From: an uncultured Pelagibacteraceae bacterium
Lineage (GTDB): Bacteria; Pseudomonadota; Alphaproteobacteria; Pelagibacterales; Pelagibacteraceae
Direction: 5' to 3'
Assembly: GCA_902515185.1 (NCBI GenBank)
Contig: CABXTN010000002.1
Location: 1 to 64,000 of the forward strand
Length of the DNA stretch: 64,000 nt
Part shown: piece after piece, positions 36,375 through 43,866 of the stretch
How the letters are laid out: each line of letters begins with the position of its first letter
Position numbering within the stretch: the stretch's first letter is position 1
Translations under genes and position numbers: made by a program
The notes under the pieces: generated by a model
What the model was told of the DNA's origin: nothing
The model's database searches: none
The model's input: the letters and a program-made list of their open reading frames with translations, nothing else

Positions 36375-38035
36375 TGGAAGTTAGTTTAAGAGAACCTAAA
36401 GAAATTATGAAACTCTCAAAGCTTGGATGTTTTCATCAATCAAAATTGTCATTTTTACGCTCATTTCTTAAAGAATTTAAAAATTGGAAATATAGCAGAG
36501 ATTTATTTGATTTAGATGAAAATGGATATGGTAGGGCAGTTTATTCATTTAGTAAAAATAAAAGAATTTATTCTTTAATTTGTTTTGCTAATAAAATTGA
36601 TGACAACGAAAGATCAGACAGGGTGATTGCAACAAAGTGGGATGCGGCTTTTACTTTACACGATGGGATTCCAGCAAAAAAAGATTTGGATCGTCTTAGC
36701 AACAATGTTCCGAAGCAAGAAGTTGGTAGAATGTCGTACAAAGAATTAACATTATCCAGAGCGAATAAGTCAGTTAGAATTTTTAATCATGTTGTAGAAT
36801 GTCTTTCAAATGGTGAACAGCCCGATAAACATAAAATTTCAGAGGTAGGATATTTGTATAGAACTACAGCTGTATATGGGTCTGGAAAATTTGGTTTGGC
36901 TGACCGTTTTAGAATAAAAGATAGAAATGAAATTTTTGGTCCATTTAGATTAGAAATGATGTTAGTGTATCTTGTAAGACAGTTTACTTTTGATCAAGTA
37001 AATCATATCGCAAAAAATAGAAATCCTAAAAAAGCCATTACTTTAGATAAAAATATATGTAGAAATTTGGGAATTGGAAATTCTACAGGACTTGGAATGG
37101 CTCCATTTATAGTAAACCATCCAACATTATTAAATAATTGGATCACTGCAAGAGAAACTATTTTAAAACAAATTCGAGAAATAGAAAATGTTGATGTTAA
37201 AAGTCAGGATATATTTAAAACCTGTCTAAAAAAATCTTTAAAAAATGTATCATCATGGTCAACAGAAAGTGATTTCCAAAAGAAAAAAATTATAAATCTA
37301 AGTAAAGATTTGAATAAATTTCTTAAATTTTTAGATGAAAGTAACGTATTTGAAAAAAATTATGCTTTTAATGAAGTTTATTTATGGTGTGAAAAAAATC
37401 TTAATGATGAATGTATAGAGTATGTAGTCTCGATGATGATGGAGCCTTTCGACAATATTGTTGATCCCCATATTAACAAAATGAGCTCAGATGAAGATAA
37501 ATACTTTACAATACCAACGAATAGAACTGTAGAAGATTTAAGGACTATTTTAGAGCAAAAATATTCGGATATACTTAAAATTGATTTCTCAAAAAAAAAC
37601 AGTAATAAAAATTTCTGGTTTATTTCAAAAAATAAAGAAGAACCTAGATTAGCAGATCGTTATATCGATAAGGGTTCTGAGCTAGAACAACCATTAGCCA
37701 TAGCAAGGGATATTTGTTTACTTTATTCACGAATATCAAATACTAAAAATAGTTTAAAAATTGGGAGATTCTTATTAGAAAATAATGATCTTAGGCATAT
37801 TATTAGAAGAGTTTTTATAACCGAAAAGTTTCCCTATGCTGAAATACAAGATAATACAATTGGCTCAGAGTTAATGGCTATTGATATGTTAAGACTTAAA
37901 TTATCTTTTTTCGGTGCTCTTAAGTTCGATCCTCGATCTGATAAATGGTTAAGAATTTCTATGTTTCAAGGAGCGCCTTTACCGCAAGATTTAAAATCAT
38001 TTGATGAACATTGGATCTATAATTCTTTAAATTAA
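36374..38035 (+). CDS. conserved hypothetical protein, 553 aa
   Basis: A soluble 553-aa protein with no membrane segment or signal. Two parts can be guessed: residues 1-270 (WDAAFTLHDGIPAKKDLDRLS, GYLYRTTAVYGSGKFGLADRF) and 290-553 (PFDNIVDPHINKM, RLKLSFFGALKFDPRSDKWLRISMFQGAP). I do not recognise the family. It is coupled by TAATG overlaps to the M19 protein upstream and the DUF3726 protein downstream, so the three probably act together, likely in breakdown of a nitrogenous osmolyte (inference from the neighbourhood). Confidence 0.8.
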   Translation: MEVSLREPKEIMKLSKLGCFHQSKLSFLRSFLKEFKNWKYSRDLFDLDENGYGRAVYSFSKNKRIYSLICFANKIDDNERSDRVIATKWDAAFTLHDGIPAKKDLDRLSNNVPKQEVGRMSYKELTLSRANKSVRIFNHVVECLSNGEQPDKHKISEVGYLYRTTAVYGSGKFGLADRFRIKDRNEIFGPFRLEMMLVYLVRQFTFDQVNHIAKNRNPKKAITLDKNICRNLGIGNSTGLGMAPFIVNHPTLLNNWITARETILKQIREIENVDVKSQDIFKTCLKKSLKNVSSWSTESDFQKKKIINLSKDLNKFLKFLDESNVFEKNYAFNEVYLWCEKNLNDECIEYVVSMMMEPFDNIVDPHINKMSSDEDKYFTIPTNRTVEDLRTILEQKYSDILKIDFSKKNSNKNFWFISKNKEEPRLADRYIDKGSELEQPLAIARDICLLYSRISNTKNSLKIGRFLLENNDLRHIIRRVFITEKFPYAEIQDNTIGSELMAIDMLRLKLSFFGALKFDPRSDKWLRISMFQGAPLPQDLKSFDEHWIYNSLN

Positions 38036-38643
38036 TGAAAAGCTTTAGTGAAATAGATACTGTTACAAAAAGAGCTAGTAAAGGAGTTGGTTTTAGCTGG
38101 GGAGTAGCAGAAGAAGTTGGCAAAAATATAAAATTACTAGAAATGTTTGGTTTACCTGGGTTAAAAAATTTAAATGATTATTTTAATTCACTAAAAATAC
38201 AAAAATTTCAAAATTTGACTTTTATTTCTCATCTAAATCAATCAAAAATCCCTTATTGTCCAATTATATCGGGTGTAAGTTTTCTCGATCAAGTCAACGA
38301 GCTAAAAGAATTAATTAATATAAAAATAGAAAATATGTCCTATCCAATTTTATTTTTACCTTTTTTAAGCAGAGCATCAGAAGTTGTTGGAAAAAGAATA
38401 TCCTTCAAATTTGATCAAAATATTTTTTTACTTAATTTTAATCAAAATATTTATTCAAATTATTTTAGCAACAAGGTATTTAAAAATGCAAAAGTAACTG
38501 AAATTAATTTTATAGAAAATTATAATACTTTTAACCTAGAGGAATGGGATAATTTGTACAAATTATCTACTAATACTTTTGTTGAAGAAAGCGAGGAGCT
38601 TAAAAAAAGTGCTGCAGGCGCGGGACTTACTGATAATGACTAA
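38035..38643 (+). CDS. DUF3726-family protein
   Basis: 202 aa. The start (SFSEIDTVTKRASKGVGFSW then GVAEEVGKN) and the end (EESEELKKSAAGAGLTDND) match the conserved ends of DUF3726 proteins as I know them; the middle is poorly conserved. Function unknown. It overlaps the 553-aa gene by one base and the next small gene by eight. Confidence 0.75.
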   Translation: MKSFSEIDTVTKRASKGVGFSWGVAEEVGKNIKLLEMFGLPGLKNLNDYFNSLKIQKFQNLTFISHLNQSKIPYCPIISGVSFLDQVNELKELINIKIENMSYPILFLPFLSRASEVVGKRISFKFDQNIFLLNFNQNIYSNYFSNKVFKNAKVTEINFIENYNTFNLEEWDNLYKLSTNTFVEESEELKKSAAGAGLTDND

Positions 38644-38806
38644 AGAATATAATCAAAAAAAATCCTCAAATGATAATGGAGATGAAATGGATAATATTTG
38701 TGAAGAATGTGAAAAGATAGATGAAAGTGTAAGTCAAAACTTGATTTTAAGTGGATATAAATTGTGTAAATCTTGCAGGATTTCGAAAACCCTATTTCCC
38801 ATTTAA
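38636..38806 (+). CDS. 56-aa four-cysteine zinc-ribbon-like protein
   Basis: Starting at the internal ATG at 38636 gives 56 aa with two CxxC pairs (CEEC at 22-25, CKSC at 44-47), a likely zinc site, and an acidic middle. I chose this start because it overlaps the DUF3726 stop by 8 bases (ATGACTAA) and gives a sensible protein; a longer frame from 38579 is possible. It ends overlapping the convergent Yip1 stop by 4 bases. Function unknown. Confidence 0.65.
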   Translation: MTKEYNQKKSSNDNGDEMDNICEECEKIDESVSQNLILSGYKLCKSCRISKTLFPI

Positions 38807-39348
38807 CTTATATTACCAACCGGCAAAACATCCATTCTACTCATTACAAAAGAAATTGATAAGAAGGCAATAATCAAGAAAGAAAGAAATATAACCCCAA
38901 AAGATTTAAAATTTGATTTCAGATTTAGTATTTGTTTTGTAGAAATAATTAAAGATGCGAATATCCAAAATTGGGTTAAAAAAATTATAGGAAAGACTAA
39001 TTCGGGTATTACAGCAAAAAATCTAATTAATCCTGGTGAGTGTGCATACCCCACGCCTATTAAGATACTCTTAAAAGAAACTTTTGTATTTTTATCTGGA
39101 AATAGCTTTACACCAATCACATAAATAAATATTGCCCATACGAACCAAGCAAAAATTGCAGTAATTCCAGAAATTCCTATAGAAGTTTTTATAACTGTAT
39201 TTGCGGCTATAGCGCCGGCCACCCCATCCAATATCATTATTAAACCAGCAAAGTAAATAGCTGCTTCATTAAAATATTTACTGTCTGAATATAGTGACTT
39301 ATCTAATTTAATTGACTTGAATATTATGTCTAAAAAAAATGCAAACAT
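38803..39348 (-). CDS. Yip1-family membrane protein
   Basis: 181 aa with five hydrophobic segments and the Yip1-like pattern ILIGVGYAHSPGLIRFF near 92, common in alphaproteobacterial YIP1-domain proteins. Inner-membrane; role unknown. It starts 2 bases after the stop of a 33-aa membrane peptide gene and ends the minus-strand proXW transcript. Confidence 0.75.
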   Translation of the reverse strand: MFAFFLDIIFKSIKLDKSLYSDSKYFNEAAIYFAGLIMILDGVAGAIAANTVIKTSIGISGITAIFAWFVWAIFIYVIGVKLFPDKNTKVSFKSILIGVGYAHSPGLIRFFAVIPELVFPIIFLTQFWIFASLIISTKQILNLKSNFKSFGVIFLSFLIIAFLSISFVMSRMDVLPVGNIS

Positions 39349-39350
39349 AT

Positions 39351-39452
39351 CTATTTTTTATTTTTTTGTGCTTTATAAGATATTATTAATGGAAAAAGTA
39401 TTAGAGCAATTGCTATAATTATGCAAATACCAATTAAAAAGATTTTAGTCAT
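39351..39452 (-). CDS. 33-aa membrane peptide
   Basis: Read directly: ATG at 39452, stop 39351-39353, 33 residues, start MTKIFLIGICIIIAIALILF and a Lys-rich tail (SYKAQKNKK). This is one transmembrane helix with a positive C-terminus. It sits between a hairpin after the GcvT-like gene and the Yip1-family gene, 2 bases from the latter, so it may be a genuine microprotein or a leader for it. Confidence 0.5.
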   Translation of the reverse strand: MTKIFLIGICIIIAIALILFPLIISYKAQKNKK

Positions 39453-39459
39453 GGTTTTA

Positions 39460-39482
39460 AGGGGGAAGCTAAATTTCCCCCT
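39460..39482 (-). terminator. GC-rich hairpin after the GcvT-like gene
   Basis: AGGGGGAA pairs with TTCCCCCT around a 7-base loop, 8 bases past the stop at 39491. In minus orientation only a short TT follows, so termination is probably partial. The stem ends 7 bases before the ATG of the 33-aa peptide. Confidence 0.6.
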
Positions 39483-39490
39483 AAAATTAT

Positions 39491-40849
39491 TTAGCCTTTA
39501 ACCACTTCTCTGGTATTAGCATTAAAGGACTCTTTGAATGGAATATCAACTACCACTGCATCCACAGGTGTTCCTGACTTCTCAGAGTATTTTTCTGGCA
39601 GATGAATTTTATATTTGGTTCCAACTTTTCCTTTCGGAAAACCATTGGAATTCAAAGTTCCATCAAAAGGAACATATCCCATAGCAATGTTCTGTTTTTT
39701 TTCAGGGTGGTACCAAGGAGAGGTTATGAAACCTACAGGGTCTCCACCACTTTCTGGCGATACTAGCCAAAAATCAGGAGCATATTCTTCAATAGGTTTT
39801 CCACCCAATTCAAATCCGACTAATTGAAGTTTGTATGGTTTCTTTCCATCTTTAAGTTCTGCTTTCATTTTCTCAAGCGCAGCTTTGCCAACATAGTCAG
39901 CTTTTTTATTCCATTCTCCTTTTCCAGAAAGTGAAACTTGATATCCTAAATTACATTGAAAAGGATTGTGTTGATTATCCATATCCTGACCCCATGAAAG
40001 AATTCCTGCTTGAATTCTTCTGTGGTGGGCTGGAGCAATTACCATTAAGTTATGTTTCTTTCCTGCTTCAAGAACTGCGTTCCACATATCCTCTGCATAT
40101 AAAGTTGAGTTTCTTAAATAAATTTCATATCCCGCTTCGCCTGAAAAACCTGATTGAGAAATTATAACATCTCTTCCACCAACTTTCCCTGCTCCTAGAC
40201 CATAGAAAGGCATGTTATCAAAATCAACTTCATTTCCACACAAATCTTTCATTAGAGCTTTAGCTTTTGGACCTTGAATTTGTACTGGGCTTACATCAAT
40301 TTCATCAATCGTGACATTGAATCTTCCATCTGCATTTACACCTTGAAGATAAAGACCGATATCACTGTCAGATAAACTAAACCAGAATTCATCTTTAGAA
40401 ATTCTTAAAAGAATTGGATCGTTTAAAACCCCTCCATAAGCGTTACACAAAATAACATATCTTGCTCTCATTGGAGAAATTTTTGTAGCATCTCTAGTAA
40501 TTACATAGTCGACAAATTTTTCTGCATCAGGACCTTTAACTTGAATTTGTCTTTCTACAGCAACGTTCCACATAGTTACATGATTTACAATTGCATCATA
40601 CTCTACCATAGCTCCACCATCCTCAGGTTTTACATAACCTCTAGGATGATAAATTCTATTATATACTGTCGCTCTCCAACATCCCGCTTTCATAGATAAA
40701 TGCCAGTAAGGTGACTTCCTAACTCTTGTAGAAATTAGTAATTCAACTTTTGTTGGTCCGCTTTGTCTTAAATTATAAGGCACATTTCTATCGGACTGGT
40801 CTACTGCTGTATTGTGTCTTACTTTATCATAATCAAACTCTTTAGACAT
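39491..40849 (-). CDS. GcvT-family THF-dependent methyltransferase, DmdA-like, substrate unknown
   Basis: 452 aa. GcvT/DmdA fold: MWNVAVERQIQVKGPDAEKFVDYVI... near 92, GVLNDPILLRIS then FWFSLSDSDI near 140-160 (very like DmdA), SGFSGEAGYEIYLR near 240 and a C-terminal barrel. It is about 80 residues longer than DmdA, with extra sequence at the start (WHLSMKAGCWRATVYNRIYHPRGY) and in the C-terminal part. The overlapping MetF-like gene implies that methyl-THF is the product. A proX-proW pair upstream hints that the donor is an imported onium or betaine compound. Confidence 0.82.
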   Translation of the reverse strand: MSKEFDYDKVRHNTAVDQSDRNVPYNLRQSGPTKVELLISTRVRKSPYWHLSMKAGCWRATVYNRIYHPRGYVKPEDGGAMVEYDAIVNHVTMWNVAVERQIQVKGPDAEKFVDYVITRDATKISPMRARYVILCNAYGGVLNDPILLRISKDEFWFSLSDSDIGLYLQGVNADGRFNVTIDEIDVSPVQIQGPKAKALMKDLCGNEVDFDNMPFYGLGAGKVGGRDVIISQSGFSGEAGYEIYLRNSTLYAEDMWNAVLEAGKKHNLMVIAPAHHRRIQAGILSWGQDMDNQHNPFQCNLGYQVSLSGKGEWNKKADYVGKAALEKMKAELKDGKKPYKLQLVGFELGGKPIEEYAPDFWLVSPESGGDPVGFITSPWYHPEKKQNIAMGYVPFDGTLNSNGFPKGKVGTKYKIHLPEKYSEKSGTPVDAVVVDIPFKESFNANTREVVKG

Positions 40850-41570
40850 ATTTGTTCTCCATCAACCACTTGTTAGTTTCCTTCAAGCCGCCGAATGTAT
40901 AAATGTGAAAATAATCAGTATGTGAATTAAGTTTCCCAATTAAATCATTAGGGTCTTTAGGTTTTAATAAATCTAACGCCTTACTAAAATTAGATTTAAG
41001 AAAATTTAAGGAATTTTTTGCTCCAACAATATTAGCAAATTTAATTAAACTTGATATTTTAAGAGGGCCAGTAATTCCCACATGAACTGGTATACTTTGT
41101 TTAGAAATGAAATCTATTATAGGCTGAGGATCCAATAACCATTGGGTTACTATGTAATCAGCATAAGGCTTTTTATCTATCATAGCTTTTTCTAAATCTG
41201 AATCGGATATATCAGGACTCCCCTCTGGATGTCCAGCAATTCCTATCTTCATCTTCTCAAAATAACCAGTCTCTAAAAGTTGATATGAGCTATCAAACTT
41301 ACCCGCAGGTTCACGTCCACCACCTATAACTAGAACTTGTTTAACACCTCCGTCTTTACACATATCAACGTAATCCTTAAGCTGATTATCATTCTCAATT
41401 GACCTAGCTGGAAAATGAGGAATTGGATTATAGCCTTTTTTTACAAGGTTTATTGCCTGTTGAGCCGTTTCTTTATAATCCCCACCTGGAAGCATTGTAA
41501 TATATATGTCTTTTAATGCTGGTAAAGTGCTCAAGTCAGCTTTAGGTCCAATTTCTAATGAAAATTTCAT
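40842..41570 (-). CDS. metF: short methylenetetrahydrofolate-reductase-like protein
   Basis: 242 aa against about 290 for MetF. FSLEIGPK at the start, PHFPARSI near 53 and VLVIGGGREPAG near 79, then YIVTQWLLDPQ near 139, fit the flavin-dependent TIM barrel of MTHFR. It overlaps the GcvT-like gene by 8 bases. It would oxidise methyl-THF to methylene-THF, the direction needed after a methyl transfer to THF, rather than (or as well as) supplying methionine synthesis (inference). Confidence 0.8.
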   Translation of the reverse strand: MKFSLEIGPKADLSTLPALKDIYITMLPGGDYKETAQQAINLVKKGYNPIPHFPARSIENDNQLKDYVDMCKDGGVKQVLVIGGGREPAGKFDSSYQLLETGYFEKMKIGIAGHPEGSPDISDSDLEKAMIDKKPYADYIVTQWLLDPQPIIDFISKQSIPVHVGITGPLKISSLIKFANIVGAKNSLNFLKSNFSKALDLLKPKDPNDLIGKLNSHTDYFHIYTFGGLKETNKWLMENKYV

Positions 41571-41634
41571 TAAGCCGATACTTATTTATTTTATAAAAAC
41601 TGTCTATAAAAATCGTAGAACAAATTGAAACAGT

Positions 41635-42519
41635 TTATTTTTTTTGACCTCTGTGTTTTTGGATCCTTTGACCGTACTGTTGTGTGACTCGGTCAAAAAT
41701 AATTGCTAAAGCAACTATGGCAAGACCATTCATCATGCCAAGAGCTAAATATTGATTAGATATAGACTGGAGTATTGGAATTCCAAGGCCTTTTACACCG
41801 ATCATAGAAGCTATAACCACCATAGCTAATGCCATCATAATAGTCTGGTTAACTCCGGCAAAGATAGTAGGTAAAGATAATGGAATTTGAACTGATTTGA
41901 GTTTTTGCATAGGAGTTGCTCCAAACGCTTCACTGGCTTCTAATGCTTCCTTATCTACTTCCCGAATTCCAAGATTGGTTAATCTTACAACCGGTGGTAA
42001 TGCATAAATACAAACTGCTAATAAACCTGGTACTTTCCCAATACCTAAAAGCATAATAATAGGAATTAGATATACAAAGCTTGGTATTGTTTGCATCATA
42101 TCTAAAATAGGTAGAATTGATTTTTCAGCCCTATTTGATTTTGACATCAAAACTCCAATTGGAATTCCAACTACTATGCAAACTAATGTAGCTACTGAAA
42201 TTATAGCAACTGTAGCCATACAGTTTTTCCACATTCCAAAATAACCAATAACCAAGAAACACAACATAGTTCCTATAACTAATTTTATACTTCTTGAGCC
42301 AATCCATGCTAACAGACCAAAAACCCCAATTACTATAGGCCAAGGACTTGTTATTAATAATTTTTCAAGCCATATTAAAAAAAATAATAATGGATCAAAG
42401 AAACTTTCGATAGCATCGCCATAAGCTCTAGAAAAATCTTTAAAACCTAAGTCAATTCCTTTTTTAAGGTCTCTTAGAGCCTCTCTATCCATTTCAGGAA
42501 TTTTGTTGAAGAAATCCAT
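41635..42519 (-). CDS. proW: ProW-type permease of betaine/onium ABC transporter
   Basis: 294 aa with six or so membrane segments and the permease EAA loop (EVDKEALEASEAFGATPMQKLKSVQIPL near 190). The extended N-terminal region (residues 1-65) is typical of ProW. Located between proX and metF on one strand. No ATPase gene is in this run. Confidence 0.9.
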   Translation of the reverse strand: MDFFNKIPEMDREALRDLKKGIDLGFKDFSRAYGDAIESFFDPLLFFLIWLEKLLITSPWPIVIGVFGLLAWIGSRSIKLVIGTMLCFLVIGYFGMWKNCMATVAIISVATLVCIVVGIPIGVLMSKSNRAEKSILPILDMMQTIPSFVYLIPIIMLLGIGKVPGLLAVCIYALPPVVRLTNLGIREVDKEALEASEAFGATPMQKLKSVQIPLSLPTIFAGVNQTIMMALAMVVIASMIGVKGLGIPILQSISNQYLALGMMNGLAIVALAIIFDRVTQQYGQRIQKHRGQKK

Positions 42520-42535
42520 GTTACCTATTTTTAAA

Positions 42536-42564
42536 TCTGAACCCGTTTATAAAACGGGTTCAGA
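42536..42564 (-). terminator. perfect 13-bp hairpin between proX and proW
   Basis: TCTGAACCCGTTT pairs exactly with AAACGGGTTCAGA around a 3-base loop, 12 bases past the proX stop. Followed on the minus strand by TTTAAAAA. Likely a partial terminator or an RNA-protecting stem that keeps the binding protein in excess over the permease. Confidence 0.75.
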
Positions 42565-42576
42565 TAATTTATATTA

Positions 42577-43587
42577 TTAAAGTGATGCTTTGATTGCTTT
42601 CTTAGCTTTTCCTGACACCCACTTAGACCATACGTCTTCTTGAGTTTTTAGGAATTCTATTGCAGCATCTGCACCTTCGGCTTGGTTTTCACCCATCCAC
42701 ACCAACATTCCATTCATCACTGGACCAGGGTAAACTCTTTTCTTAAGATATTTCATACCATCTTTTCCAGCAGTCTTTTTGAAATTGTCAGTAGTTATTG
42801 TGAAAACTTCAGATTTAACCCATGAAGATTGTTTAGGGTCAGCACATTCTTGCTCTGGTTTAACTAAACAGTTATCCCAGTTATCTTTACCACCCCATTC
42901 TCCCATGTCTACAGCCTGAAGGTTATATTTTCCAACTAAAGAAGTTGGTGACCAATAATAACCAAACCAGTTTTCTCCTCTTTCAGCAGCCTTAGCTATT
43001 GAACCATCTAATCCAGCAGCAGAACCAGTCTCTACTATTTTCCAACCTTTACTCTCCATCTCCCATGCTCTAAAATGGTTTCTGTTACTTATTTCACAGC
43101 TCCATCCCGGAGGACAAATATGAAATCCACCTTTTGATGGATCTTCTGGATGTGGAAAAAGATCTGGTCTTTTTAAAATTTCAGCAGCACTAGTTAGCTC
43201 AGGATTTTTTTCTAATGTAGCAGGTAATACCCACCATCCTTCACCCAAACCAGTAATCGGAGCTTTATTAATTGAATGCATTTTGCCTTCATCTACTGCT
43301 TGATTTAAAGCAACGATTGCAGCATTAGCCCAAAACTCAGGAGCTACATCAGGCTCACCTTTTTCTTGCATAGATGTGAAAGTCGGCATTGTTGCACCAG
43401 GCACAAGCTCTACTTCACAACCATAACCTTTTTCAAGTATAACTTTATCAACTTCAGCCATGAAATTTGCAGAAGCCCAATTCATGTTTGCAATTGATAT
43501 CTTTCCGCAGGCAGCATTCGCAATTCCACTAAAAGAAGTGAAACCTAGAATTACTAAAGCAGAAAGTAATATTTTTTTGATTTTCAT
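42577..43587 (-). CDS. proX: periplasmic substrate-binding protein of betaine/onium ABC transporter
   Basis: 336 aa from the start at 43587, chosen because it gives a clean signal peptide (MKIKKILLSALVILGFTSFS... cut after ANA) and has AAAGGG 6 nt upstream; an upstream in-frame ATG at 43629 adds 14 unlikely residues. OpuAC fold with Trp/Tyr cage residues (NWASANF, EFWANAA, GWWVLPA, NWFGYYWSPT) and four or more Cys for disulfides (HICPPGWSCE). Ligand probably a betaine; DMSP or choline are alternatives. Confidence 0.88.
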   Translation of the reverse strand: MKIKKILLSALVILGFTSFSGIANAACGKISIANMNWASANFMAEVDKVILEKGYGCEVELVPGATMPTFTSMQEKGEPDVAPEFWANAAIVALNQAVDEGKMHSINKAPITGLGEGWWVLPATLEKNPELTSAAEILKRPDLFPHPEDPSKGGFHICPPGWSCEISNRNHFRAWEMESKGWKIVETGSAAGLDGSIAKAAERGENWFGYYWSPTSLVGKYNLQAVDMGEWGGKDNWDNCLVKPEQECADPKQSSWVKSEVFTITTDNFKKTAGKDGMKYLKKRVYPGPVMNGMLVWMGENQAEGADAAIEFLKTQEDVWSKWVSGKAKKAIKASL

Positions 43588-43866
43588 TATTTTCCCTTTG
43601 TTAAATTTAACTATATAATCTGACCACATTGGCCCCTAAAAAGCAAATCAGATTCAACTAAAAGTTGAAATAAAAATGTCTTTTATAAGGTATAATTTTA
43701 TAATAATTTTTAAACTAATGAAAAAAGTATCAATTAATAATCAAATTGGTTTCAAATTTAATTTAAATTGTAAAACAGTTTTTCAACAATCAATCATCAG
43801 AGACAGTTACTAAAATTTTCCTCGAATTAAGAAAAATTAATTACAATTTAATTTAAAGGAGGAAAA
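43588..43866. promoter_or_regulatory. divergent control region of proX and bhmt with long bhmt leader
   Basis: No gene in this 279-base gap. A TATAAT at 43691-43696 (plus) would start a bhmt leader of about 165 bases, long for this genome; a TTGAAA lies 20 bases upstream, wider than ideal. On the minus side a GC-richer patch (GGGGCCAATGTGGTCA) precedes proX. I could not fold a known riboswitch in the leader. Confidence 0.4.

Noticed and set aside
39491-40849. Calling the GcvT-like gene dmdA (DMSP demethylase) or ligM
   Set aside because: Local similarity to DmdA is real but the protein is about 80 residues longer with a different N-terminus, and it does not resemble LigM; substrate left open.
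41571-41634. Inverted repeat AAACTGT...ACAGTTT after proW
   Set aside because: Short arms around a loop of more than 20 bases and AT-rich; not convincing as a terminator.
43697-43866. SAM-V, SAM-II or glycine riboswitch in front of bhmt
   Set aside because: The leader is almost all A/T and I could not find the conserved core or a convincing pseudoknot; kept only as a long-leader observation.
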